Origin: Indioceanicola profundi
Lineage (GTDB): Bacteria; Pseudomonadota; Alphaproteobacteria; Azospirillales; Azospirillaceae
DNA: 64,000 nucleotides
Assembly: GCF_003568845.1 (NCBI RefSeq)
Contig: NZ_CP030126.1
Coordinates: 1,887,001-1,951,000, forward strand
Direction: 5' to 3'
A program made the position numbers and the translations under genes. This document shows positions 46,017 through 54,643 of this stretch, piece by piece; position 1 is the stretch's first letter, and the number at the start of each line of letters is the position of its first letter. The notes beneath the pieces were generated by a model that was given only the letters and a program-made list of their open reading frames with translations, had not been told where the DNA came from and searched no databases.

Positions 46017-46933
46017 GCCGCCTCCGGCGGGTGGGTGCTCAGCCAGTGGCGGGCGATGTCGATGCGGCGGGCGAACCAGACCTTGTCATGGCCCATGGCA
46101 TAATCCAGGAACCGCGCCAGCGCCGCCGCCCGGCCCGGCCGGCCCACCAGCCGGCAATGCAGCCCGATGCTCATCATCTTCGGGGCCGTTTCGCCCTCCG
46201 CATACAGCACATCGAAGCTGTCCTTCAGATAGCTGAAGAACTGGTCGCCGCTGTTGAAGCCCTGCGGCGTGGCGAAGCGCATGTCGTTGGCGTCCAGCGT
46301 GTAGGGCACCACCAGGATGCGCCCCGCTTGCGTCGTCATGTAGTGGGGCAACTCGTCGTCATAGGCGTCGGCGTCATAGGTGAAGCCGCCATGCTCCACC
46401 ACCAACCGCCGCGTATTCGGGCTGCACCGCCCCTGATAGAAGCCCAGCGGCGCAGCACCGGTCAGGCGGGTCTGGATTTCCACGGCCTTGGCGATGTGCT
46501 TCCGCTCGATCTCCTCCGGCACATACTGGTAGTCGATCCAGCGGTAACCGTGGCTGGCGATCTCCCACTCCGCCTTCAGCATGGCTTCCACGGCCTGCGG
46601 ATTGCGCTCCATGGCCATGGCGATGCCGAAGACGGTGACGGGAATACGCCGCTCCGTGAACATGCGGTGCAGCCGCCAGAAGCCGGCGCGTGCACCGTAA
46701 TCATAGATCGACTCCATATTGATGTGGCGCACGCCGGCCAGTGCCTGCGCGCCCACGATCTCCGACAGGAAGGCCTCCGACGCCTTGTCGCCGTGGAGGA
46801 TGGAGTTCTCGCCCCCCTCCTCGTAATTGATCACGAACTGCACGGCGATGCGCGCACCGCCCGGCCACTTGGCATGGGGCGGGTTGGGGCCATAGCCGAT
46901 CAGGTCGCGGGGGTATGTGGGATCATAGGCCAT
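46013..46933 (-). CDS. puuE: Allantoinase PuuE
   Basis: The 306-residue protein is the polysaccharide-deacetylase-fold allantoinase, which opens allantoin to allantoate. The start MAYDPTYPRDLIGYGPNPPH and VINYEEGGENS are characteristic. It is unrelated to the metal amidohydrolase AllB. It lies 3 bases after puuD and overlaps allC by four bases. Confidence 0.94.
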   Translation of the reverse strand: MAYDPTYPRDLIGYGPNPPHAKWPGGARIAVQFVINYEEGGENSILHGDKASEAFLSEIVGAQALAGVRHINMESIYDYGARAGFWRLHRMFTERRIPVTVFGIAMAMERNPQAVEAMLKAEWEIASHGYRWIDYQYVPEEIERKHIAKAVEIQTRLTGAAPLGFYQGRCSPNTRRLVVEHGGFTYDADAYDDELPHYMTTQAGRILVVPYTLDANDMRFATPQGFNSGDQFFSYLKDSFDVLYAEGETAPKMMSIGLHCRLVGRPGRAAALARFLDYAMGHDKVWFARRIDIARHWLSTHPPEAA

Positions 46934-46936
46934 GGC

Positions 46937-48139
46937 TCAAGGTCTCCAGCCGGGGAGGACCCAGTCGGTGGCGGCGCGAAGGGCCGCCCGCTCCTCCTCC
47001 GTCATGTCGGTCAGATTGCCGGGCGGCATGGCGCGGGACAAGGCGGCCTGGAGCCTGATCTGCGGCAGGTGCCGCGCGATCTCCTCCGCGCTGTCCAGCC
47101 TGACGCCCTTGGGCGGTGCGGCCAGCCCTTCCCAGGCGGGCGGGGCCATGTGGCACATCACGCAACGCGTGCCCACGATCTCCTCCACCACCGCCAGATC
47201 GGCCTTGCGGTCGGGCTGCGGCTCGGCGGCCTCAGCCGTGTTCACGGCGCTCAGGGCGATGATCATGCCCATGCCGATGGCGGCCACGATCCAGGTCCAC
47301 CAGGGGCTGGGATATCCCGCATGGCGGCGGTTGAAGAAATGCCGGACCGCCGCCCCCACCGGCAGCACCAGCGCCACCATCACCCAGGCATAGGGTGAGC
47401 CGAAGGCCAGCGGGGCGTGGTTGCCCAGCATCAGGAAAACCACCGGCAGGGTCAGGTAATTGTTGTGCAGCGACCGCTGCTTGGCCTTCTTCCCCAGCGA
47501 CGGATCGGGGGAGCGGCCGGCGATCAGGTCCGCCACCACCTTGCGCTGGTTGGGGATGATGACATGGCCGACATTGGCCGCCATCATGGTGGCGGCCATG
47601 GCCCCGACCTGCATGAAGGCGCCGCGCCCGCTGAATGCCTGCGCATAGCCGAAGGCCGTCAGCACCAGGAACCCGTAGACCGCCGCCCCCAGATAGGCAT
47701 CGTTGCGCCCCAGCGGCGACTTGCACATCAGGTCATAGGCGATCCAGCCCAGCACGATGCCCGCCAGCGACAGGCCGATGGCCATGGCCGGCGTGAGATC
47801 GGCCACGCCGCGGTCGATCAGGAACAGCTCGGCGCTGCCATAATAGAACACCACCAGCAGGGCGAAGCCGCTGAGCCAGGTGGTGTAGGCCTCCCACTTG
47901 AACCAGGTCAGCTTCTCCGGCATCTGGGCCGGGGCCACGGCATATTTCTGCATGTGGTAGAAGCCGCCGCCATGCACCTGCCACGCCTCCCCCACCGTGC
48001 CGGCTGGCAGCCCGTCGCGACGGCGCAGGCTGAGGTCCAGATGGATGAAGTAGAAGGAGGAGCCGATCCAGGCGATGGCCGCGATCACATGCAGCCAGCG
48101 CAGCAGGAAGCTCATCCATTCCCAGGCGATCAATTCCAT
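46937..48139 (-). CDS. puuD: Membrane-bound urate oxidase PuuD
   Basis: The 400-residue protein has about eight transmembrane segments starting with WLHVIAAIAWIGSSFYFIHL and a C-terminal cytochrome c domain with a haem motif CVMCH. PuuD oxidises urate to 5-hydroxyisourate and passes electrons to the respiratory chain, replacing soluble uricase. The C-terminal segment MPPGNLTDMTEEERAAL is typical of the cytochrome part. It is followed by puuE. Confidence 0.94.
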   Translation of the reverse strand: MELIAWEWMSFLLRWLHVIAAIAWIGSSFYFIHLDLSLRRRDGLPAGTVGEAWQVHGGGFYHMQKYAVAPAQMPEKLTWFKWEAYTTWLSGFALLVVFYYGSAELFLIDRGVADLTPAMAIGLSLAGIVLGWIAYDLMCKSPLGRNDAYLGAAVYGFLVLTAFGYAQAFSGRGAFMQVGAMAATMMAANVGHVIIPNQRKVVADLIAGRSPDPSLGKKAKQRSLHNNYLTLPVVFLMLGNHAPLAFGSPYAWVMVALVLPVGAAVRHFFNRRHAGYPSPWWTWIVAAIGMGMIIALSAVNTAEAAEPQPDRKADLAVVEEIVGTRCVMCHMAPPAWEGLAAPPKGVRLDSAEEIARHLPQIRLQAALSRAMPPGNLTDMTEEERAALRAATDWVLPGWRP

Positions 48140-48184
48140 CGGCAGGCCCGTCGGTAGGGTCGAGGTTTCAATAAGCGCCTACTT

Positions 48185-48218
48185 CCTTGTCATCCCAGCG
48201 AAAGCAGGAATGACAAGG
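48185..48218. repeat. REP-like palindrome with GAAA tetraloop
   Basis: The 34-base imperfect palindrome CCTTGTCATCCCAGCGAAAG ... CAGGAATGACAAGG pairs over 15 positions with two mismatches and closes on GAAA. It resembles the dispersed GTCATTCCC-GCGAAAGC-GGGAATGAC elements found in many proteobacterial intergenic regions. It lies between puuD and xdhC. Confidence 0.7.
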
Positions 48219-48298
48219 GAGAGGAAAGCGCAACACTGTATTTTCGGAGCTTGCGCAATCCGGCAGGGCTGCGGAAGCCGGCTCCGGCGGCAGCAGTT

Positions 48299-49206
48299 TC
48301 AAGGAAGCCGCGAAAGCCGAGGTGCCGGCGCGTCATCACAGCGCTGCCCCGGCGCGCAGGCGATGCAGTCCCGGACGGGTGCGGCCTCCGCCGGCTGGTA
48401 CTGGGCCAGTGCGGTCAGCACCTCCGCCACCGCAAGCGCCGCGATCACCGCCGGCCGCTTGTCGCGCACGGCATCGCCGCCGATGGGGCAGACCAACCGC
48501 CCCGCCGCCTCCGCCCCGCCGCCCTTGTCGCGGAAGCGGCGCAGGAATTTGGCCCGCTTGGTGGCGGAGCCGATCAGCCCGACATAGGCGAGGTCGCCGT
48601 GGGAGAGCCCGGCCGCGGCCAGGTCGAAATCCAGATCGTGGCTGTGGGTCAGCACCAGCATGGCCGCCCCCGCCGGCATCTCCGCCACCACGCCCAGCGG
48701 GTCGGGCACGCAGTGCTGCACGATCCCCGGCGGCAGGCGGTCCGGAAACTCCGCCGCCCGCTCATCCACCCAGACTGTCCGCACCGGCAGCGGCGACAGG
48801 GCATGGGCCAGCGCCTTGCCCACATGCCCGGCCCCGAACAGATAGACCTGCGGCTCACCGGCCCGCACGGCCTGTTCCAGGCTTTCCAGCCGCTCACAGG
48901 CGGCGGCATCCGCCATGTCGAAGGCCAGTGTCACCACACCGCCGCAGCATTGCCGCAGCGCCGGGCCCAGCGGAAACTCCACCCGTCCCGGCGCCACCGT
49001 CCCCGCCAGCATTTGCCGCGCCCGCGCAACCGCCTCCCACTCCAGCCGCCCGCCGCCGATGGTGCCGGCCAGGTGCCTTGCCCCACCAGCATCGCCGCCC
49101 CCGCCTCGCGCGGGGTGGAGCCGCGGGCGGCGGCGACGGTGACCAGCACCGCCGGCTCGCCACGCCCGATCCACTGGCGCAGTATGGCGGACAGGGCCCC
49201 GGTCAT
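48299..49206 (-). pseudogene. xdhC: xdhC, xanthine dehydrogenase accessory protein, with an apparent one-base frameshift
   Basis: XdhC inserts sulfurated molybdenum cofactor into xanthine dehydrogenase. The N-terminus MTGALSAILRQWIGRGEPAV ... GSTPREAGAAMLVG is in one frame (start 49206, ATGA overlap with xdhB). The rest, from HLAGTIGGGRLEWEAVARA through CGGVVTLAF, the NAD-like VYLFGAGHVGKALAHAL and the C-terminal SATKRAKFLRRFRDKG to the stop at 48299, is in another. Adding one base in the C4 tract at 49081-49084 restores a continuous 302-residue XdhC reading MLVGARHLAGTIGGG. It is either a genuine recent loss or a homopolymer sequencing error. Confidence 0.82.
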
Positions 49207-51554
49207 CCCGGCTCCCCTGCCGGGGCCAGGGCCTTCAGCCGCTCCACCGCCATCAGCACCCGCTCCGGCGTGGCCGGGGCGTCCAGGCGCGGCGGGTGGC
49301 GGTGGTCGGCGACACTGGCCACGGCATCCGACAGGGCATGCAGCACGGAGATCGCCAGCATCACCGGCGGCTCCCCCACCGCCTTGGAGCGGTGGATGGT
49401 CTCCTCCCGGTTCGGCTGATCCTCCAGCAGCTTCACATTGAAGATGCGCGGCCGGTCGGAGCAGGCGGGGATCTTGTAGGTGCTGGGGGAATGGGTGCGC
49501 AGCCGGCCCGCGGCGTCCCACCACAGCTCCTCCATCGTCAGCCATCCCATGCCCTGCACGAACCCGCCTTCAAGCTGGCCCACATCGATGGCCGGGTTCA
49601 GGCTGGTGCCGACATCGTGCAGGATGTCCACCCGGTCCACCCGGTACTCGCCGGTCAGCGTGTCGATGGTCACCTCGGACACCGACGCCCCATAGGCGAA
49701 GTAGTAGAAGGGCCGCCCGCGCCCGCTCTTCCGGTCCCAGTGGATCTTGGGCGTCTTGTAGAAGCCGGTAGCGGAAAGCTGGATACGGGCCTGATAGGCC
49801 ATCTCCACCAGCTCGGCGAAGCCAAGGTCGGCCTTTTCCCCGACCAAGACCCGGCTGGACTGGAAGCGCACCTCCGCCTCCTCCACCCCGAACCGTTCCG
49901 CCGCGAAGGCGACCAGCCGCCCCTTCACCGTGCGTGCCGCATCCCGCGCCGCCATGCCGTTGAGGTCGGAGCCGGAGCTGGCGGCGGTGGCGGAGGTGTT
50001 GGGCACCTTGCCGGTGTTGGTGGCCTGGTGCCGGATACGGCCGATATCGATCTGCAGCTCGCTGGCGACCACCTGGGCCACCTTGACGAACAGCCCCTGC
50101 CCCATCTCCGTCCCGCCATGGTTCAACTGGACGGAGCCGTCGCGATAGACATGCAGCAGGGCGCCCGCCTGATTATAGGCGGTGTTGGTGAAGCTGATGC
50201 CGAACTTCACCGGCGTCAGGGCGATGCCCTTCTTCAGCACCGGGCTGGCTTGGTTGAAGCGTCGGATGTCCTGCCGCCGGGCGCGGTAGCCGGAGTCCCG
50301 TTCCAACTGGTCCAGCAGCCTGTGCAGAACCGGCCAGTCCTCCACCTCCTGATGGTAGGGTGTGGTGGTGCCCGCCATGCCGTACAGGTTGGCGCGGCGC
50401 ACATCCAGCGGGTCCATGCCCAGCGCGTAGGCCACTTCCTCGATGACCCGCTCTGCCGCCACCATGCCCTGCGGCCCGCCGAAGCCGCGGAAGGCGGTGT
50501 TGGACTGGGTGTTGGTCTTCAGCGGCAGCGCCGTCGCCGTGACCGCCCCATAGTGATAGGCATTGTCGCAATGGAACAGGGCACGGTCGCTGATCGGGCC
50601 AGACAGGTCGGCGGCATAGCCGGCGCGGGCGGCGAACCTGAAATCCGCGCCCAGGATGCGGCCCGCATCGTCGAAGCCCACCGTGTAATCCACCTCGAAA
50701 TCATGGCGCTTGCCGGTGACCACCATGTCGTCGTCGCGGTCGGGGCGCAGCTTGGCCGGACGGCCGGTCACGCGCGCCGCCAGGGCCGCGGCGGCGGCGA
50801 ACAGATTGGCCTGGGTCTCCTTGCCGCCGAACCCACCCCCCATGCGCCGCACCTCCACCGTCACCGCGGCGGTGGACAGGCCAAGGATGTGGGCCACGAC
50901 ATGCTGCACCTCGCTTGGATGCTGGGTGGAGACGTGGAGCAGCATCTCCCCATCCTCTCCCGGCACCGCCATGGCGGCCTGGCTTTCCAGATAGAAATGC
51001 TCCTGCCCGCCCATGGCGAGGCTGCCCGCCAAGCGATGGGGGGCCGCCGCGATGGCCGCGGCCGCATCGCCGCGCGTCAGGGTCATGGGCGGAAACACCA
51101 CCTTGGAGCCGGCCTGTTTCGCAGCCTGGATGTCCAGGATGGCCGGCAGTTCCTCATACCGCACCCGGGCCAGCCGGGCGGCATGCCGGGCGGCACCGCG
51201 CGTCTCCGCCGCCACGGCGAAAAGCGGCTGGCCAACATGCTCCACCAGCTCCCCGGCAAACAGCGGCTCATCCATCCGGCCCATGCAGGAAATGTCGTTG
51301 ACGCCCGGCACATCCCCGGCCGTCAGCACCGCGACCACGCCGGGATGCGCCCGCACCGCAGTCAGATCCAGCTCCAGCACCCGCGCATGCGCCTTTTCCG
51401 ACAGGCCGAGGCAGAGATGCAGCAGGCCCGCCGGCTCCCGGATATCGTCGACATAGGTCGCCTCGCCGGTCACATGGCGGATGGCGCTGTCATGCAAGCG
51501 GGGCTCATGCACCGTGCCGGTGATGGGGGCGGAGATCGAGGGTTCGTCACGCAT
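49203..51554 (-). CDS. xdhB: Xanthine dehydrogenase molybdopterin-binding subunit XdhB
   Basis: The 783-residue subunit carries the molybdenum cofactor and converts hypoxanthine and xanthine to urate. It has RRMGGGFGGKETQA, FRGFGGPQGMVAAE, GGTEMGQGLFVKVAQ and the catalytic Glu in VGEPPVMLAIS. It has no signal peptide, so it is cytoplasmic. The start overlaps xdhA by 8 bases and the end overlaps xdhC by four. Confidence 0.96.
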   Translation of the reverse strand: MRDEPSISAPITGTVHEPRLHDSAIRHVTGEATYVDDIREPAGLLHLCLGLSEKAHARVLELDLTAVRAHPGVVAVLTAGDVPGVNDISCMGRMDEPLFAGELVEHVGQPLFAVAAETRGAARHAARLARVRYEELPAILDIQAAKQAGSKVVFPPMTLTRGDAAAAIAAAPHRLAGSLAMGGQEHFYLESQAAMAVPGEDGEMLLHVSTQHPSEVQHVVAHILGLSTAAVTVEVRRMGGGFGGKETQANLFAAAAALAARVTGRPAKLRPDRDDDMVVTGKRHDFEVDYTVGFDDAGRILGADFRFAARAGYAADLSGPISDRALFHCDNAYHYGAVTATALPLKTNTQSNTAFRGFGGPQGMVAAERVIEEVAYALGMDPLDVRRANLYGMAGTTTPYHQEVEDWPVLHRLLDQLERDSGYRARRQDIRRFNQASPVLKKGIALTPVKFGISFTNTAYNQAGALLHVYRDGSVQLNHGGTEMGQGLFVKVAQVVASELQIDIGRIRHQATNTGKVPNTSATAASSGSDLNGMAARDAARTVKGRLVAFAAERFGVEEAEVRFQSSRVLVGEKADLGFAELVEMAYQARIQLSATGFYKTPKIHWDRKSGRGRPFYYFAYGASVSEVTIDTLTGEYRVDRVDILHDVGTSLNPAIDVGQLEGGFVQGMGWLTMEELWWDAAGRLRTHSPSTYKIPACSDRPRIFNVKLLEDQPNREETIHRSKAVGEPPVMLAISVLHALSDAVASVADHRHPPRLDAPATPERVLMAVERLKALAPAGEPG

Positions 51555-53028
51555 GGGCTACCTCCCCGGACAAGGCGCCGCCGCCGACCAGCCGTGTGGC
51601 GACGCCCTCCGTTCCCGTCTCCAACCAGCAGCGGTACAGCAGGTTCGCGGCCACCCTGGCGCGGTAACCGGCGGTGGCGCGCATATCGGTCAGCGGCGCG
51701 AAATCCCGCGCCACGGCATCCATGGCCGCCCGCACCGCGGCCTCGCCCCAGGGCTGGCCGATCAATGCCGCTTCCGCCAGCACCGCCCGCTTCGGCACGC
51801 CGGCCATGCCGCCATAGGCCAGCCGCGCCGCCATCACGACGCCATCCTCCACCATGATGCCGAACGCGGCGCAGACGGCGGAGATGTCCTGGTCGAAGCG
51901 CTTGGACACCTTGTAGGCGCGGTAGATCAGGCCGGGTGCCGGCTTCGGCAGCAGCACCGCCTCCACGAACTCGCCGGGCTGCCGGTCCTGCCGGCGGTAG
52001 TCCAGGAAGAAATCCTCCAGCGGCAAAGTCCGCCGCTCCGCCCCCTTGCGCAGCACCAGCGTCGCTCCGGCGGCGATCAGGGCCGGCGGCGTGTCCCCGA
52101 TGGGAGAGCCGTTGGCGATGTTGCCGCCGATCGTACCCATGTTGCGCACCTGCTGCCCGCCGATGCGCCGCACCAGCTCCCCCATATCCGGGTACAGCGC
52201 GCCCAGTGCGGCTTGCGCCTCCGTATAGGTCACCGCCGCGCCGATGCGCAGATGGCTGCCCGCATCCTCGATCCGGCGCAACGCCTCCACCCGGCCGATA
52301 TGGATCACGGTGCCCAGCGTGCGGAGCTGCTTGGTCACCCACAGCCCCACATCGGTGCCGCCGGACAGGATGCAGGCCTCCGGATGCCTCGCCACCAAGC
52401 CGGCGAACTCGTCCAGATCGGCGGGGGAGAGGAAGCGCTGCCCGCCCCCGGCCAGCTCCACCGTCTCCCCGTCCCGCATCGCCTCCAGCACCGCGACGGT
52501 CTGCGCCTCGGCAGAAGCGATGTGGTCGGCCGCGGCCGGTGCGATCTCGAACATGCGCGCCGCCGCGGCGGCGATGGGGCGGTAGCCGGTGCAGCGGCAG
52601 AGATTTCCGGCCAGGGCGTCATCGGCCCGCCGGGCCGCCGCCTCCCCCTCCCGATGCAGGGTGAAGAGCGACATGACGATGCCCGGCGTGCAGAAGCCGC
52701 ACTGGCTGCCATGGCATTCCACCATGGCCTCCTGGCAGGCATGCAGGCCGCCATCCCGGGCCTTCAGATCCTCCACGGTCAGCACCTGGCAGCCATCCAG
52801 GGTGGGCAGGAAGCGGATGCAGGCATTCACCGCATCGTACCGCATGCGCCCCTCCACCGGTCGGCCCACCGCCACGGTGCAGGCGCCACAGTCCCCCTCG
52901 GCACACCCCTCCTTGGTGCCGGTACGGCGGCGCTCCTCGCGCAGCCAGTCCAGCAGGGTGGTGGTCGGGTTCACGGCGCCGATGGTGACCGGCTCATCGC
53001 CCAGCAGGAAACGGACCTCGTTGCGCAT
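51547..53028 (-). CDS. xdhA: Xanthine dehydrogenase small subunit XdhA (2Fe-2S and FAD)
   Basis: The 493-residue protein holds two 2Fe-2S clusters (Cys42, 47, 50, 70 and Cys110, 113, 144, 146) and an FAD domain with ILSGGTDVGLW and MGTIGGNIANGSPIGD. It takes electrons from XdhB to NAD+. The start is the ATG at 53028, preceded by AAGGGAAG; the frame is open upstream to 53268 but there overlaps uraH. It is 13 bases downstream of uraH. Confidence 0.95.
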   Translation of the reverse strand: MRNEVRFLLGDEPVTIGAVNPTTTLLDWLREERRRTGTKEGCAEGDCGACTVAVGRPVEGRMRYDAVNACIRFLPTLDGCQVLTVEDLKARDGGLHACQEAMVECHGSQCGFCTPGIVMSLFTLHREGEAAARRADDALAGNLCRCTGYRPIAAAAARMFEIAPAAADHIASAEAQTVAVLEAMRDGETVELAGGGQRFLSPADLDEFAGLVARHPEACILSGGTDVGLWVTKQLRTLGTVIHIGRVEALRRIEDAGSHLRIGAAVTYTEAQAALGALYPDMGELVRRIGGQQVRNMGTIGGNIANGSPIGDTPPALIAAGATLVLRKGAERRTLPLEDFFLDYRRQDRQPGEFVEAVLLPKPAPGLIYRAYKVSKRFDQDISAVCAAFGIMVEDGVVMAARLAYGGMAGVPKRAVLAEAALIGQPWGEAAVRAAMDAVARDFAPLTDMRATAGYRARVAANLLYRCWLETGTEGVATRLVGGGALSGEVAHA

Positions 53029-53041
53029 CGCCCGCTTCCCT

Positions 53042-53404
53042 TCAACTGCCGCGGTAGGTGGAATAGCCGTAGGGGGAGACCAGCAGCGGCACATGGTAAT
53101 GCTGCCGCCCCTCCGCCGCCGTGAAACGGATCGGCACCTCCTCCAGGAAGGCCGGGCCGGGCACGCCCAAGCCGGCGAAATAGGGCCCGACCTGGAACAC
53201 CAGCTCATAGGCTCCCGGCGCGAACTCGGCCCCGGCCAGCAGGGGCGCGTCGCAGCGCCCGTCGGCATTGGTCACGGTTTCCGCAGCCGGCGTCCGCGCG
53301 CCATCGCCGGCGATCCGGTACAGCGCGATGCGCATGCCGGCCGCCGGACGCCCATGGGTCAGGTCCAGCACATGGGTGGTGAGCCGCCGATCCGATGCCG
53401 TCAT
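53042..53404 (-). CDS. uraH: 5-Hydroxyisourate hydrolase UraH
   Basis: The 120-residue transthyretin-like protein hydrolyses 5-hydroxyisourate to OHCU. It has the N-terminal LTTHVLDLTHGRPAAG and the diagnostic C-terminus YRGS. AAGGA lies 5 bases before the ATG at 53404. It is the first gene of the minus-strand purine run and diverges from uraD across 159 bases. Confidence 0.96.
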   Translation of the reverse strand: MTASDRRLTTHVLDLTHGRPAAGMRIALYRIAGDGARTPAAETVTNADGRCDAPLLAGAEFAPGAYELVFQVGPYFAGLGVPGPAFLEEVPIRFTAAEGRQHYHVPLLVSPYGYSTYRGS

Positions 53405-53483
53405 CCGTTCCTTCCCAGCCCCCGCGCGAAACATCCCGATAGTATCAGCCAGCCATGCCGCAATGCACATGTCTTCGCGCATG

Positions 53484-53494
53484 GAAAGACTTTC
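53484..53494. promoter_or_regulatory. Short palindrome in the uraH/uraD divergent promoter region
   Basis: GAAAGACTTTC is a perfect 5-bp-arm palindrome within the 159 bases between the divergent uraH and uraD genes. It could be an operator for a local regulator. Palindromes this short are common by chance. Confidence 0.25.
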
Positions 53495-53563
53495 AAAGAT
53501 TGCGCCATAAACGCGGCTGCCGGACCCGCGCAGAATGGTAGGGTGCCTAAATATGGAGGTTCC

Positions 53564-54094
53564 ATGCCCGCACCCGACATCCCCCCGCCCTCCCGCCTGG
53601 GCGATCAGGAGTTCATCGCCCGCTTCGGCGGCGTGTTCGAGCATTCGCCCTGGGTGGCGGAGGGGGTCCTGGCCGGAGGTCACGGCCGCGCCGCCTGGGA
53701 CACGGCGGAAGGGCTGCACGCGGCCATGGCGCAGGTGGTGCGCGCCGCCCCCCATGACCGGAAGCTCGCCCTGCTCCGCGCCCATCCCGACCTGGCCGGG
53801 CGGCTCGCCCTGGCCGGAGAGCTCACCTTGGCCTCCTCGGCGGAGCAGGCGAGCGCGGGGCTGGACAAATGCACGGCGGAGGAGTTCGCCCGCTTCACGG
53901 AGCTGAACGACGCCTATACCGCCAAGTTCGGCTTCCCCTTCATCATGGCGGTCAAGGGCCGCAGCCGGGCGGAAATCCTCTCATCCTTCGAACAGCGCAT
54001 CCACAACAGCCCGGAGGAGGAGTTCGCCACCGCCCTGGCCCAGGTGGAGCGCATCGCCCTGCTGCGCCTGCGGGACCTGCTGCCCACCGCTTGA
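53564..54094 (+). CDS. uraD: OHCU decarboxylase UraD
   Basis: The 176-residue protein decarboxylates 2-oxo-4-hydroxy-4-carboxy-5-ureidoimidazoline to S-allantoin. It has LLRAHPDLAGRLA with the conserved His, and LNDAYTAKFGFPFIMAVKG. GGAGG lies 6 bases before the ATG at 53564. The long open frame upstream to 52589 is the shadow of xdhA. It is the only purine gene on the plus strand. Confidence 0.95.
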   Translation: MPAPDIPPPSRLGDQEFIARFGGVFEHSPWVAEGVLAGGHGRAAWDTAEGLHAAMAQVVRAAPHDRKLALLRAHPDLAGRLALAGELTLASSAEQASAGLDKCTAEEFARFTELNDAYTAKFGFPFIMAVKGRSRAEILSSFEQRIHNSPEEEFATALAQVERIALLRLRDLLPTA

Positions 54095-54143
54095 CGCCAG
54101 ACCTTATAATACCCTTATCATGTGGAGCGTCCAGCGGTAGGAG

Positions 54144-54434
54144 ATGCACATGCAGATCGGAACGAGCGAGGCGGCGACGGAGCGGGTTACGGCCTTGATG
54201 ACGCCCGCCGAGAAGGCCCGCCTGGAAGCGAAGGCCCGCACCGCAGGCGTATCGGTTGGGGAGTTCGTCCGTCGCTCCGTGGACAGCTACGACCCGGAGA
54301 ATGCGGCGGAGCTGGCTCAGCTCGCAGCAATGGCGGCCGAGTTGGAGCGCAGCAACAAGGCGGCATCCGACGCGCTGGATCGCGCCCTGGCGAGCGTCGC
54401 AGCGACCCGTGCCCAGTTGGAGCGTCGCGGGTGA
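54144..54434 (+). CDS. Small ribbon-helix-helix-like protein
   Basis: The 96-residue protein has ATERVTALMTPAEKARLEAK followed by AGVSVGEFVRRSVDSY, the layout of a ribbon-helix-helix DNA-binding domain as in MobC-like or antitoxin proteins, then an Ala-rich coiled coil. Its stop codon overlaps the GTG of the next gene (GTGA). Possible operator-like AT-rich sequence (TTATAATACCCTTAT) lies just upstream. It may be an orphan regulator or part of a toxin-antitoxin-like pair. Confidence 0.7.
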   Translation: MHMQIGTSEAATERVTALMTPAEKARLEAKARTAGVSVGEFVRRSVDSYDPENAAELAQLAAMAAELERSNKAASDALDRALASVAATRAQLERRG

Positions 54435-54643
54435 GCGCGATCAAGGACATACTTGCCGGGCTGAAGACGGCAATCGAGCTGAACGGTAAGGTCGTAGCCG
54501 TTGCGGAAGCCGTAGACCGGCTGGCCGCGGACATGCGCGACGTGGACCGTCGCCTGGTGAGGGTCGAGACCATCATCGAGATCACGAGACCGGATGGCGG
54601 CGTACTGCGCCTTGCGAAGAAGGGCCCGGAGGAGCAGGCCTAA
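54431..54643 (+). CDS. Small helical protein, partner of the RHH gene
   Basis: The 70-residue protein starts with GTG at 54431, overlapping the RHH gene by four bases. It is mostly predicted helical (AVAEAVDRLAADMRDVDRRL) and ends in a charged tail. It has no recognised toxin fold. It overlaps the convergent LysR gene by four bases at its 3' end. Confidence 0.6.
   Translation: MSAIKDILAGLKTAIELNGKVVAVAEAVDRLAADMRDVDRRLVRVETIIEITRPDGGVLRLAKKGPEEQA

Noticed and set aside
43584-46103. 839-codon plus-strand open frame
   Set aside because: It is antisense to the two M20 hydrolase genes, whose motifs are unmistakable. Its translation is low-complexity, with no SD or domain.
49296-51857. 853-codon plus-strand open frame
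   Set aside because: It is antisense to xdhB and extends into xdhA; composition and lack of motifs mark it as a shadow.
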